DNA of 64,000 nt from Yeguia hominis (GTDB taxonomy: Bacteria > Bacillota > Clostridia > Oscillospirales > Acutalibacteraceae): NCBI RefSeq assembly GCF_014384705.1, contig NZ_JACRSN010000001.1, positions 186,001 through 250,000 of the forward strand, read 5' to 3'. Under the pieces are notes generated by a model that was not told the origin of the DNA, did not search any database, and saw only the letters and a program-made list of their open reading frames with translations. This document shows, piece by piece, positions 53,781 to 62,050 of the stretch. Position numbers and translations under genes: made by a program. Position 1 is the stretch's first letter; each line of letters opens with the position of its first letter.

Positions 53781-54314
53781 TTACTGCGCTGCGCCGATCT
53801 GAATCGCCTTGCGGTTAAGATCGAGCATTGCAGCCTTTTTCGGCGGAATACATTTTTGCAGCGCGTGGTCAAGCGTTTCGTCCGAGCAGAAAGAAAGCTC
53901 CTTGTGCAGTTTCCCGAGCAAAATGATGTTTGCAAGGCCGCTCAGGCCGTTCTGGTCCGCAAGCTTTGTTGCCGGGACATAGAAAACCTGTACATCTGTA
54001 CGCTCCACCTTTTTCTCGATCAGAGAGCTATCCACCAGGACGGTGCCGCCCGGCTCCACCGCATCAATAAATTTATCGAGGGAAGGCAGGTTCATCGCTA
54101 CGAGCACATTGGGATTGACAACCAGCGGCGAGCCGATCGGTTTGTCAGAAATACAGACGCTGCAGTTTGCCGTACCGCCGCGCATTTCCGGCCCGTAAGA
54201 AGGCAGCCAGGAAATCTCTTTTTCATCGAGCAGTCCGGAATAGGCGAGTACCTTTCCGGCAAACAAAATGCCCTGTCCGCCGAATCCGGCAAGGATGATA
54301 TCCAGATTTTTCAT
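53781..54314 (-). CDS. 2-oxoacid:ferredoxin oxidoreductase, gamma subunit
   Basis: 177 aa, POR_G domain: LAGFGGQGILFAGKVLAYSG, SWLPSYGPEMRGGTANC and VNPNVLVAMN. Part of a heterotetramer that oxidises a 2-oxoacid to acyl-CoA with ferredoxin reduction. ATGA overlap with the beta-subunit gene. Confidence 0.94.
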   Translation of the reverse strand: MKNLDIILAGFGGQGILFAGKVLAYSGLLDEKEISWLPSYGPEMRGGTANCSVCISDKPIGSPLVVNPNVLVAMNLPSLDKFIDAVEPGGTVLVDSSLIEKKVERTDVQVFYVPATKLADQNGLSGLANIILLGKLHKELSFCSDETLDHALQKCIPPKKAAMLDLNRKAIQIGAAQ

Positions 54315-55066
54315 TTCGCGTCACCTCCGGCTGTCACGTCTTTATATACGCCGAGCGGATAGTAGGGAATCATATTTTCCCGCAGCCACGTAAGCGCTTC
54401 AATCGGATCCAGGCCCCAGTTTGTCGGGCAGGTGGAAAGCACCTCGACAATCGAGTATCCGCGTCCCTCAATCTGATTCTGGAATGCCTTTTTAATGGCC
54501 TTCTTGGCAATGTTGACATTCTTTACGCAGTCGACGGTCACGCGCTGTGCCAATGCAACGCCGTCTAAAGTGGAAAGCATCTCGCAGACCCGCACCGGAT
54601 AGCCGGCGGTTTTGATATCGCGTCCGTAAGGGGTCGTCTGCGTTACCTGCTCCGGCAGAGACGTCGGCGCCATCTGGCCGCCTGTCATACCGTAGATTGC
54701 ATTGTTGATAAAGATCACCGTGATGTTTTCTCCACGCGTTGCGGCATGGACGGTTTCCGCCGTACCGATTGCGGCGAGATCGCCGTCGCCCTGATACGTA
54801 AAGATCACATTTTCCGGATGCGCACGTTTGAGTCCGGTTGCAACTGCCGGTGCACGCCCGTGCGGCGCCTGTACCATATCGCAGGTAAAGAAGTCATAGT
54901 TCATAACCGAGCATCCGACCGGTGCGACACCGACTGTGTGTCCTTCAATTCCCAGTTCATCGATCGTCTGCGCCACCAAACGGTGGACAATCCCGTGCGT
55001 ACAGCCCGGGCAGAAATTCATTGTAACATTTGCAAGCGATTTCGGTCTTGAAAATACCACTGCCAT
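54311..55066 (-). CDS. 2-oxoacid:ferredoxin oxidoreductase, beta (TPP-binding) subunit
   Basis: 251 aa. Thiamine diphosphate/Mg motif GDGDLAAIGTAETVHAA ... VIFINNAIYGMTGGQM is clear, with FCPGCTHGIVHRL near the N terminus. Start ATG at 55066 shares a base with the alpha-subunit stop (TAATG). Confidence 0.95.
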   Translation of the reverse strand: MAVVFSRPKSLANVTMNFCPGCTHGIVHRLVAQTIDELGIEGHTVGVAPVGCSVMNYDFFTCDMVQAPHGRAPAVATGLKRAHPENVIFTYQGDGDLAAIGTAETVHAATRGENITVIFINNAIYGMTGGQMAPTSLPEQVTQTTPYGRDIKTAGYPVRVCEMLSTLDGVALAQRVTVDCVKNVNIAKKAIKKAFQNQIEGRGYSIVEVLSTCPTNWGLDPIEALTWLRENMIPYYPLGVYKDVTAGGDAK

Positions 55067-56127
55067 TATTTTGCACCTCCTGTGATCGTTTCAATCTCGT
55101 GGAGGATCTCGCCCGGCGTCGGAATGACACCGCCGGTGCGTCCGAAGAAGGACACCGAACATTTTCCGTTTACTGCTAGACGGACATCGTCCACCATCTG
55201 TCCTTTGGACATCTCCACCGAGAGGAACGCTTTAACATGCTCTGCTGCATGGGCAATCGCGTCATTCGGGAACGGCCAAAGTGTAATCGGCCGAATCATC
55301 CCGACACGGATTCCGTTTTCTCTGGCCTTATTTACTGCGCTGCGTGCAACACGAGAGGACGCACCATAAGCAACCACAACAAGCTCTGCGTCATCCACAA
55401 GGTATTCCTCTGCGCGCTGTTCCGTCTTTTCAATGACTGCATATCGCTTAAAGCGCTCGTTGACTGTATCCTCCAGCTTTTGCGGCGTGAGGTACAAGGA
55501 GTTAATCACATTGTGCGGACGTTTATTGTGATGGCCGCAGGTCGCCCAGGGCCGTTCCGGAATTTTTTCAATGCGCGGCGGAAGTTCCACCGGTTCCATC
55601 ATCTGGCCGAGCATGCCGTCTGCGAGGATCATGGTCGGCATCCGGTATTTGTCTCCGAGATCAAAGGCGTCCGAAACGAGGTCCACCATTTCCTGCACAG
55701 TAGAAGGCGCAAGCACCAGCACGTGGAAATCACCGTGGCCGGCAGATTTTGTCGCGAGCCAGTAATCCGACTGGGACGGCTGGATTCCGCCGAGGCCGGG
55801 ACCGCCGCGCTGGACGTTGATAATCAGCGCCGGAAGATCAGAACCGGCAATATAGGACATGCCCTCCATTTTCAGGCTAATTCCAGGAGAGGAAGAAGAA
55901 GTCATTGCACGTACGCCGGCGGCAGAGGCGCCCAACACCATGTTGATTGCCGCAATTTCGGATTCTGCCTGCAGATAGGTGCCGCCCTCTTTGGGCATCC
56001 GTTTTGCCATGTAAGCAGCCAGCTCCGTCTGCGGTGTAATCGGGTACCCGAAGAAATGGCGGCAGCCCGCACGGATTGCAGCTTCTGCAAGGGCCTCGTT
56101 GCCCTTCATCAAAACTTTTTCAGCCAT
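55066..56127 (-). CDS. vorB: 2-oxoacid:ferredoxin oxidoreductase, alpha subunit (VorB/KorA type)
   Basis: 353 aa, POR_N domain. KGNEALAEAAIRAGCRHFFGYPITPQTEL start, TSSSSPGISLKMEGMSYIAG and QPSQSDYWLATKSAGHGD are those of the short VorB/KorA alpha subunits for 2-ketoisovalerate or 2-oxoglutarate. Which acid is used cannot be decided from sequence. Confidence 0.92.
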   Translation of the reverse strand: MAEKVLMKGNEALAEAAIRAGCRHFFGYPITPQTELAAYMAKRMPKEGGTYLQAESEIAAINMVLGASAAGVRAMTSSSSPGISLKMEGMSYIAGSDLPALIINVQRGGPGLGGIQPSQSDYWLATKSAGHGDFHVLVLAPSTVQEMVDLVSDAFDLGDKYRMPTMILADGMLGQMMEPVELPPRIEKIPERPWATCGHHNKRPHNVINSLYLTPQKLEDTVNERFKRYAVIEKTEQRAEEYLVDDAELVVVAYGASSRVARSAVNKARENGIRVGMIRPITLWPFPNDAIAHAAEHVKAFLSVEMSKGQMVDDVRLAVNGKCSVSFFGRTGGVIPTPGEILHEIETITGGAK

Positions 56128-56137
56128 TTATGTAACA

Positions 56138-56344
56138 CTACCTTTCTACTGTAATTGCCGTATCCGGACACATGATTGCACAGCTGCAGCAGCCGGTGCA
56201 TTTTTCTGCTTCCAGCATTTCCGCCGGATGGTGTCCTTTTGCGTTGATTCGATCCTTTGCAAGCGCAATCAGCTTTTTGGGACATGCATATACGCACATT
56301 CCGCAGCCCTTGCAGATGGATTCGTCCACGATGATTTTTGCCAT
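56138..56344 (-). CDS. 4Fe-4S ferredoxin subunit of the 2-oxoacid oxidoreductase
   Basis: 68 aa with two clusters: CKGCGMCVYACP and CTGCCSCAIMCP. Start ATG at 56344 (SD AGGAGG 8 bases before; a GTG lies one codon upstream). First gene of the four-subunit operon, 10 bases before the alpha subunit. Passes electrons to free ferredoxin. Confidence 0.94.
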   Translation of the reverse strand: MAKIIVDESICKGCGMCVYACPKKLIALAKDRINAKGHHPAEMLEAEKCTGCCSCAIMCPDTAITVER

Positions 56345-56444
56345 CACGAATACCTCCTGTTTTCAAAAATCAATCGGAATTTTGAGCCGGCAGTTCACAG
56401 GCTCATTCCATTTTTGCTGAAACTTTCTGCGTTTTCTTTACAAA

Positions 56445-56492
56445 ACGCCCAAACAGCATGTTCGCTCCGCTTTGGGGAACATCCTGCTTTTT
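56445..56492 (-). terminator. Probable terminator after the flavodoxin gene
   Basis: Imperfect stem GCAGGATGTTC / GAACATGCTG on the minus strand, then TTTGGGCGTTTTG; placed directly after the flavodoxin stop. Confidence 0.5.
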
Positions 56493-56493
56493 C

Positions 56494-56973
56494 TCATTTG
56501 AGGACCGTTTCGGCCCAGCTTTTCAGTTCCGCCTCACCGGCGCCCGCCGGGAACCGTTTGCCCTCTTTCAGAACCGCGCCTCTGCAGGAGGCCGCCAGTT
56601 CTTTGCAGGTATCTCCCATTCCGCTGCCGCCGGAAGTTGCCAGCGGAACAATCGTCTTTCCGGTCAGGTCATACTGCTCCAGGAAGCTGTTGATGATCGT
56701 CGGCGCAACATACCACCAAATCGGGAACGCCACGAACACCGTATCATACTGATCCATATGCTCCACAGCATTGGCAATCGGCGGACGGAAAGACTTATTC
56801 TGCATTTCCACACTGCTGCGGCTATTTTTGTTTGTCCAGTCCAGGTCAGCCTGCGTATAGGGCTGCTCCGGCCGGATTTCATGCAGATCCGCATGGATCG
56901 CAGTAGCCAGTTTTTTGGCCAGCTTTGCAGTTACACCGCTGGCGCTGAAATAAGCAACCAAACTCTTTGACAT
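56494..56973 (-). CDS. Flavodoxin family protein
   Basis: 159 aa from the ATG at 56973 (SD GGAG); 24 further open upstream codons lack support. FMN-binding loops: LVAYFSASGVTAKLAKKLA (phosphate loop variant with SASGVT), VFVAFPIWWYVAPTI and LATSGGSGMGDT. Cytoplasmic electron carrier or quinone/FMN reductase-like; beside the ferredoxin-dependent enzyme. Confidence 0.9.
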   Translation of the reverse strand: MSKSLVAYFSASGVTAKLAKKLATAIHADLHEIRPEQPYTQADLDWTNKNSRSSVEMQNKSFRPPIANAVEHMDQYDTVFVAFPIWWYVAPTIINSFLEQYDLTGKTIVPLATSGGSGMGDTCKELAASCRGAVLKEGKRFPAGAGEAELKSWAETVLK

Positions 56974-57149
56974 GACACGATTCTCCTTTTCAAATTTTTT
57001 GCAAGAGCGTTTTCCAGACAGTTCGACCGTTTTTACAGTTTGCAAAAGGCTGTCCTGCAGCTCTTCTCACAGGAACACACCGTGCGGCTGCAAACAGCCG
57101 GCCGTCAGCCCTGGAATCCGACAAAATTCGCCAAAAACATGCAAAGCAC

Positions 57150-57812
57150 TCATTCCCACGGGGAACGAACATAAATCGTAACGGGATAAAGATTCGGGAT
57201 ATCCGCAAGTTCTGCGGCGCAGGCACGCGGCGCCGTTGTAAAACGCAGCGGCAAAGCGAGGCGTTTTTCTGTCTGTGCAGCATACGAAAGAGAATCCCGG
57301 ATCGTCTGCGCTGTGGTTTCGCCTTTCAGGTGTGAATTGTTGACAATTCCGGTGGCCTTCAGACGGCTGGATGTTTCAATTTCCCGCAAAAGCGATTCCG
57401 CTTCCGCCGGTTCGGTTGAAAGCACCCGGTAGCGGTTAATCACGTAGAGCATCTCATAATCAACCGCGTGCAGCTTTTTGGAAAAGCTGCCGAGCACTGC
57501 CGCGCCGGCGTCGTCTCCGCCGACATCGAAGATTACCGTATTGCCGCTCTCGAATACTGAGGCGATCCGCGGGGAAATGACCGGCAGGTCGAGGTTGGTG
57601 TTGGCATAAAGCGGTGCAATCAGCTCTACACCATGCTGTGCAAGCAGCTCTCCGTACTCAGAAGACCGAAAATACGGATTAATCAGATCCAAATCGACCA
57701 GCGTCACTTTTTTTCCGGATTTGGCGGCATCCAATGCAAGATTCAGGGCAAGATTGGTCTTCCCGCAGCCGTAATGACCGCAGATCACTAGAAAATCCTT
57801 TGAAATGCCGAT
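57150..57812 (-). CDS. P-loop ATPase (MinD/BcsQ-like ATP-binding protein), start uncertain
   Basis: About 220 aa. Walker A CGHYGCGKTNLALNLAL, VTLVDLDLINPYFRSSEYGEL and VIFDVGGDDAGAAVLG (Walker B) identify a deviant SIMIBI-type ATPase common near 2-oxoacid oxidoreductase genes in Clostridia. A good promoter at 57905-57877 leaves no ATG, GTG or TTG until GTG 57788, which would begin inside the first beta strand (SD AAAGGA). A G5A ribosome site instead fits AUC at 57812, or AUU at 57806. The open frame up to 58082 overlaps the YihY gene. Confidence 0.85.
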   Translation of the reverse strand: MGISKDFLVICGHYGCGKTNLALNLALDAAKSGKKVTLVDLDLINPYFRSSEYGELLAQHGVELIAPLYANTNLDLPVISPRIASVFESGNTVIFDVGGDDAGAAVLGSFSKKLHAVDYEMLYVINRYRVLSTEPAEAESLLREIETSSRLKATGIVNNSHLKGETTAQTIRDSLSYAAQTEKRLALPLRFTTAPRACAAELADIPNLYPVTIYVRSPWE

Positions 57813-57876
57813 ACCGCATTCCCCCTTTTTCAGAGAATTCCAGCGGATTCTTTTCTGTATAAATATCCGCAATACG

Positions 57877-57905
57877 ATTATACCACGCTTATCTCTGCAA
57901 TTCAA
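57877..57905 (-). promoter_or_regulatory. SigA-type promoter of the ATPase gene
   Basis: On the minus strand TTGAAT (57905-57900), 17-base spacer and TATAAT (57882-57877). Expected transcription start near 57870. Confidence 0.78.
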
Positions 57906-57996
57906 ATATTCCGTCCTACAGCAATCAAAATCGCGCAGAACTGAAATTTGTCTATTTTCATGGAAGCATTCCTGTGCACCGGTCAAAGCGCTGCTG

Positions 57997-58941
57997 CTAC
58001 CGGACGTCCTTTTTCCGCAGCCGACGCCTGATTTTTCTGCGGGACGGCTCCTTTTCCGCACGAATGACATGCTCGTCGACAAACTCGTTGACCTCTGCGC
58101 CGATCAAAATCAGAATCAGACAGAAATACATCCAAAGCATCAACAGTACAATTGCCGCGAGGCTTCCGTAAATATACGAATAGTTGGAATAATTTTCAAT
58201 ATAAATTCCGTAAAAATAGGAAAACAGCGTCCACCCGATCGCCGCAACCATCGCTCCGGGAATTTGTCCGCGGAACGTGACCTTATGGGCCGGCAGGAAA
58301 GTATAAAGCGAGGTAAAAAACAGAGAAAGCAACACAATGGAAATGAGCGATTTTACCTGTAAAAATCCGCCCACAATCCGTCCCACTGCCGGAAATTTTC
58401 CCGAAATCACAGAGAGGATGCTGTTTCCAAAAACCAAAATGGCCAGGCAGAAAATAATCAGCACCACAAAAATCAGCGTATAAACCAGAGACATTCCGCG
58501 GCTTTTGACATAATTGCGGCTGCCCTCTACATGATAGACCCGGTTCAGTCCGCAGCGCACGGCAGCAATTCCGCGCGAGGCAGACCAAAGTGCCGTTACC
58601 GCGGCAACGGAGATGATCGACGCGGGAGACTTGATATACAGTTCTCCGATCACCTGCGTGATGAAAGATTCGAAACTGTCCGGAAAAAAGGCGACTGCCG
58701 CCGCTGTCAAATCCGCGCGGGTAATGGGAATAAAAAAGCGCACCAGGGTCGTCAAAAGCATCAAAAACGGAATGGAAGCAATTATAATATAAAACGTCGC
58801 CTGCGCTGCATACACCGGAACGCTGTCTTCATAAATCCGATCCGCCCATTTTTGAATAATAAATCGGTTTTTCCGGTAAAAAGACCGAACTTTTCGATAC
58901 AACAGCACCTGCCCCCTTTCGTCCTGTAAACAGATTCCCAT
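57997..58941 (-). CDS. YihY/BrkB-family inner membrane protein
   Basis: 314 aa with six hydrophobic segments; YAAQATFYIIIASIPFLMLL is the family start and SFLYTFLPAHKV, PGAMVAAIGWTLFSYFYGIY follow. A basic cytoplasmic tail ends the protein. The ATG at 58941 has an SD 16 bases away; TTG at 58902 has GGGGG at 9 bases and may be the real start. Function unknown. Confidence 0.9.
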   Translation of the reverse strand: MGICLQDERGQVLLYRKVRSFYRKNRFIIQKWADRIYEDSVPVYAAQATFYIIIASIPFLMLLTTLVRFFIPITRADLTAAAVAFFPDSFESFITQVIGELYIKSPASIISVAAVTALWSASRGIAAVRCGLNRVYHVEGSRNYVKSRGMSLVYTLIFVVLIIFCLAILVFGNSILSVISGKFPAVGRIVGGFLQVKSLISIVLLSLFFTSLYTFLPAHKVTFRGQIPGAMVAAIGWTLFSYFYGIYIENYSNYSYIYGSLAAIVLLMLWMYFCLILILIGAEVNEFVDEHVIRAEKEPSRRKIRRRLRKKDVR

Positions 58942-58988
58942 TTGTTTTCTCTATTATCCTCCAATTGGCGCTGCTTGTCAAAAAAAGA

Positions 58989-59017
58989 TTGGATTCCCGG
59001 AAACAAAATGCTATAAT
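58989..59017 (+). promoter_or_regulatory. SigA-type promoter of metA
   Basis: TTGGAT (58989-58994), 17-base spacer, TATAAT (59012-59017). The leader is only about 45 bases, which leaves no room for a SAM riboswitch. Confidence 0.78.
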
Positions 59018-59070
59018 AAATGCAGTGTCTGCAACGCCGGCACAGAACATGTAGCCAAGGAGGGCTTTTT

Positions 59071-59994
59071 ATGCCAATTACGATACAGGACGCACTGCCT
59101 GCAGCGAAAATTCTGGAATCGGAAAATATTTTCGTCATGACGCAGGCACGTGCAATTCAGCAGGACATCCGCCCGCTGAAAATTGTGATTCTGAATCTGA
59201 TGCCCACAAAAATCGAGACGGAAACCCAGCTTCTCCGTCTGCTGAGCTATTCGCCCCTGCAGCTGGACATCGAATTCATGACCATGGAGACCCACACGTC
59301 GAAAAACACGTCCGCCTCTCATATCAACACCTTCTACAAAACCTTTTCGGAGCTGCGGGAGGAAAAATTTGACGGAATGATTATTACCGGCGCGCCGGTG
59401 GAGCTTCTGGACTTTTCTGAAGTGGACTATTGGGAGGAACTCTGCGAAGTGATGGAATGGAGCCGCCACAACGTCTATTCCGTGCTGCATATTTGCTGGG
59501 GCGCGCAGGCTGCGCTCTACTATCACTTTGGCGTTCCCAAATATACGCTTCCCAAAAAAGTTTCCGGTATTTATGATCATATTGTCTTTGCGCCGCATCA
59601 CCCGCTTATGCGCGGATTCGATGAAACCTACCGCGCGCCGCACTCGCGTCACACCGGCGTTTTGCAGGAGGATATCAACAAAGTTCCCGAACTCATGATT
59701 CTTTCCGTCTCGCGCCTTGCCGGCGTGCATATTATTGCCAATAAAAACGGACGGCAGTTTTTCCTGACCGGTCACTCAGAATACGACCGCGATACACTGG
59801 CTAAGGAGTACATTCGGGACGTCAAGAAAGGCCTAGACCCGGAAATTCCCTATCATTATTTTCCGAACGACGACCCCATGGCGACGCCGCCCTTTGTCTG
59901 GCGCAGCGGCGCGAGCCTGCTCTTCTCGAACTGGCTCAACTACTATGTCTATCAGCAGACGCCGTACGATCTGAAAGATCTCGATTTCATCTAA
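59071..59994 (+). CDS. metA: Homoserine O-acetyltransferase MetA
   Basis: 307 aa; activates homoserine for methionine synthesis. MPTKIETETQLLRLLSYSP and the catalytic Cys142 in LHICWGAQAALYYH are typical of the MetA (HTS) family. Residue 111 is Glu (GAPVELLDF), the residue linked to acetyl-CoA rather than succinyl-CoA use. Start ATG at 59071 with SD AAGGAGGG; 17 upstream open codons overlap the promoter. Confidence 0.96.
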   Translation: MPITIQDALPAAKILESENIFVMTQARAIQQDIRPLKIVILNLMPTKIETETQLLRLLSYSPLQLDIEFMTMETHTSKNTSASHINTFYKTFSELREEKFDGMIITGAPVELLDFSEVDYWEELCEVMEWSRHNVYSVLHICWGAQAALYYHFGVPKYTLPKKVSGIYDHIVFAPHHPLMRGFDETYRAPHSRHTGVLQEDINKVPELMILSVSRLAGVHIIANKNGRQFFLTGHSEYDRDTLAKEYIRDVKKGLDPEIPYHYFPNDDPMATPPFVWRSGASLLFSNWLNYYVYQQTPYDLKDLDFI

Positions 59995-60060
59995 ATCTTT
60001 GCTGTTTGGTTTCGGTTTTTCCAGCCGTCCGGTTTGATAGATCTCGCCTAAAAACAGATT

Positions 60061-60097
60061 CGGCCTCCTGTTTTCCTGCACAGGAGGCCATTTTTTC
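60061..60097 (+). terminator. Terminator downstream of metA
   Basis: Perfect stem GGCCTCCTGT / ACAGGAGGCC with TTTTTT. On the minus strand a weaker CTGTTTTT follows, so it may also stop transcripts from the spoIIA side. Confidence 0.88.
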
Positions 60098-60202
60098 ATC
60101 TTGTCGGATAAAAAGCCATTGCTCTTCGGTTCTTTATCCTGCTGCCGGTTACAGACTCTGCTGCGTTCCTACCAAAACAACCCGAACTCCCTGCCGAAAT
60201 CC

Positions 60203-60361
60203 TTACCGTGAAAGCAAATATTTTTTGTCCCACTGCATATGACGTGCATCCAGATCCGGAAAAAATCGTTCTCCAATGCTTTTTCGTGGTTGCGGTTTTG
60301 CATGGCGCGGTGTCCGTTTGATCCTTTTTAGTTCTGCACGTACCAGTAATTCTGCCAACAT
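60203..60361 (-). CDS. Small basic protein downstream of sigF
   Basis: 52 codons: MLAELLVRAELKRIKRTPRH, then a basic middle and an IGERFFPDLDARHMQWDKKY part. SD AAAGGAGG is 8 bases before the ATG, one of the best in the window. It starts 73 bases after the sigF stop in the same direction, with only a G+C-rich hairpin lacking a T run (on this strand) between them, so co-transcription with spoIIA is possible. Not recognised; no membrane segment; net positive charge. The rest of the gap 60098-60202 holds nothing evident. Confidence 0.6.
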   Translation of the reverse strand: MLAELLVRAELKRIKRTPRHAKPQPRKSIGERFFPDLDARHMQWDKKYLLSR

Positions 60362-60384
60362 CGTATTTTCCTCCTTTTTCCGTC

Positions 60385-60416
60385 CGCTGCCCGTTTTTTT
60401 CCGGGCGGCATTTTTT
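60385..60416 (+). terminator. Hairpin between sigF and the small ORF
   Basis: Stem GCTGCCCG / CGGGCGGC with a T7 loop and a T7 run on the plus strand. On the minus strand, the coding direction here, the loop is A7 and no T run follows, so it should not stop spoIIA transcripts but could block plus-strand read-through. Confidence 0.5.
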
Positions 60417-60434
60417 TATTCCAGCTGATTCTGT

Positions 60435-61091
60435 CTACTTCAGCGCTTCGCGCATCTGGGCAAGTATTTTTTTCTCCCGGCGGCTGACCTGCACCTGTGT
60501 CATCCCAAACTGGCGGGCCGTTTCCGTCTGAGTCCGGTGCTTAAAATACCGGGCAATAATCAAATTTCGGTCATGCGGCTCAAGCGTCGAGAGCACTTGC
60601 TGCAGCGCAAGCCGTTCGGAAATTTTTTCTTCCGGCGCGTCCACGGGAATATCAGCCTGTCCGCCTTCTTCCTCCTCTCTGGTAAGCGAAAGCGGAACTT
60701 GTCCGGCACTTATCGCCTGCGCCGCCTCCGAAACTTCGATGCCAAGCAGCGCAGCAAGTTCCCCGATAGCCGGCGTTCTTCCCTCGCGCTCCAAGAAGCG
60801 CTCTGTTTCCCGAGCCGCGCGCAGCGAAAGTTCTTTCAGCGCCCGTCCGACCTTGACGGTTCCGCCTTCGCGAAAAAGCCGCCGCATTTCCCCGAGGATG
60901 ACCGGCACCGCATAGGTCGAAAACTGATATCCGCGTTCCGGCTCAAAATGATCCGCCGCCTTGACTAGCCCCATACAGCCGGCCTGAAACAGGTCATCGT
61001 ATTCCATTCCCCGGGACCGGAAGCGTTTGGCGCATGCATGCACCAGGCCGAGATTCTCTTCAATAAAGCGTTCCCGCTCCGCTTTATCCAT
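60435..61091 (-). CDS. sigF: RNA polymerase sigma factor SigF
   Basis: 218-aa forespore sigma factor. Region 2: FQAGCMGLVKAADHFEPERGYQFSTYAVP; region 3; region 4: DRNLIIARYFKHRTQTETARQFGMTQVQVSRREKKIL (seen in short parts). Held inactive by SpoIIAB until engulfment starts. Its ATG overlaps the spoIIAB stop by 8 bases. Confidence 0.95.
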   Translation of the reverse strand: MDKAERERFIEENLGLVHACAKRFRSRGMEYDDLFQAGCMGLVKAADHFEPERGYQFSTYAVPVILGEMRRLFREGGTVKVGRALKELSLRAARETERFLEREGRTPAIGELAALLGIEVSEAAQAISAGQVPLSLTREEEEGGQADIPVDAPEEKISERLALQQVLSTLEPHDRNLIIARYFKHRTQTETARQFGMTQVQVSRREKKILAQMREALK

Positions 61092-61533
61092 GTTTTCCTC
61101 CAGGCAGCCGCCTGCTGACCCGTTTTTGCAGCGTCACCGTTGTCCCCTTGCCGGGCGTCGACGACACACTGACACGATTGCAGAAGCTTTGCATGACCGC
61201 AAAGCCCAGCCCGGCGCGTTCTGCACCTCCGGTCGTAAACAGCGGTTCCATCGCTTTTTGCACATCTTCCATTCCGCAGCCGCGATCCCGAATCCGCACG
61301 GTAACATTCCCGCTTTCAAAAATCCGCACCGTTATGTAAATCGTCCCGATCGTGTCCCGGTAAGCATGGATGATACAGTTGGTCACCGCTTCCGATACCG
61401 CCGTCTTGATGTCCGTCAATTCATCCACTGTCGGGTCAAGCTGCGCGACAAATGCAGCAACCGCTGTCCGGGCAAATGCCTCGTTCGCCGAACGGCTTGG
61501 AAACGAGAGTTTCATTTCATTCAACGCCTTCAC
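61084..61533 (-). CDS. spoIIAB: Anti-sigma F factor and kinase SpoIIAB
   Basis: 149 aa from a GTG at 61533 with SD GGAGGG at 6 bases (an ATG at 61515 is the alternative). GHKL ATPase boxes: LTDIKTAVSEAVTNCIIHAY (N box), IRDRGCGMEDV (G1), GLGFAVMQSFCNRV (G2). Binds SigF and phosphorylates SpoIIAA. Overlaps spoIIAA by 17 bases. Confidence 0.96.
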   Translation of the reverse strand: MKALNEMKLSFPSRSANEAFARTAVAAFVAQLDPTVDELTDIKTAVSEAVTNCIIHAYRDTIGTIYITVRIFESGNVTVRIRDRGCGMEDVQKAMEPLFTTGGAERAGLGFAVMQSFCNRVSVSSTPGKGTTVTLQKRVSRRLPGGKHG

Positions 61534-61849
61534 ATTCTTCCCTCCTCTCAAGCACGGCCAGCTTGTCCGCACCGGAAAGCCTGACCATCATTTCTACCCG
61601 CGGCAACAAATTGGCGAGAATCAGTTTCCCGTTCCAAAGGCACAGAAGTTTATAGCGTCCGATAATCAGGCCGATTCCTGAACTGTCCATAAACGGCACC
61701 TCCGCAAAATCCAGCCGCAGCCGCACAGGCCGCACTTTTTCCGCCGTCGCGTCAATCTCCTCCCGAAGCGTCTTGGCAACATGGTCGTCAATTTCCCCGC
61801 TGAGAAACGCCGTCAGCGTTCCCTCGCGATATTTAAGACGGACTCCCAC
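61517..61849 (-). CDS. spoIIAA: Anti-sigma F factor antagonist SpoIIAA
   Basis: 110-aa STAS protein: phospho-Ser in FMDSSGIGLIIGRY (S56/S57). Dephosphorylated SpoIIAA releases SigF from SpoIIAB. The start is GTG with SD AAGGAAGG. First gene of the spoIIA operon; a SigH-type promoter is expected but no clear match was found. Confidence 0.95.
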   Translation of the reverse strand: MGVRLKYREGTLTAFLSGEIDDHVAKTLREEIDATAEKVRPVRLRLDFAEVPFMDSSGIGLIIGRYKLLCLWNGKLILANLLPRVEMMVRLSGADKLAVLERREECEGVE

Positions 61850-61871
61850 CCTGCATCCTTCCTTTCTTAGG

Positions 61872-61890
61872 AAAAACCCGATACGGGTTC
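61872..61890 (-). other. Small palindrome before spoIIAA
   Basis: Perfect AACCCG-TAT-CGGGTT hairpin followed by TTTTCC on the minus strand, 26-40 bases upstream of the spoIIAA start and after the valS terminator. It looks like a tiny attenuator or a protein-binding palindrome. Confidence 0.5.
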
Positions 61891-61949
61891 TCCTGCTAGT
61901 TTGTCCGTAAACAGGAACTTTATTCCTGATTTTCCAAAATTCAGGAAAT

Positions 61950-61983
61950 AAAAAAACCTCTTATCGCAATGATAAGAGGTTTT
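61950..61983 (-). terminator. Terminator downstream of valS
   Basis: Perfect stem AACCTCTTATC / GATAAGAGGTT and a TTTTTTT run on the minus strand; separates valS from the spoIIA operon. Confidence 0.92.
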
Positions 61984-62050
61984 CTCTGCAAGATTACGCG
62001 AATTTTGCTGACGAACGCTGTTTTTCGCACGTCAAAATTCGCTTCTTTTT

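Noticed and set aside
58960..59070. SAM riboswitch before metA
   Set aside because: The promoter at 58989-59017 leaves a leader of about 45 bases, too short for any SAM riboswitch, and no such motif is seen.
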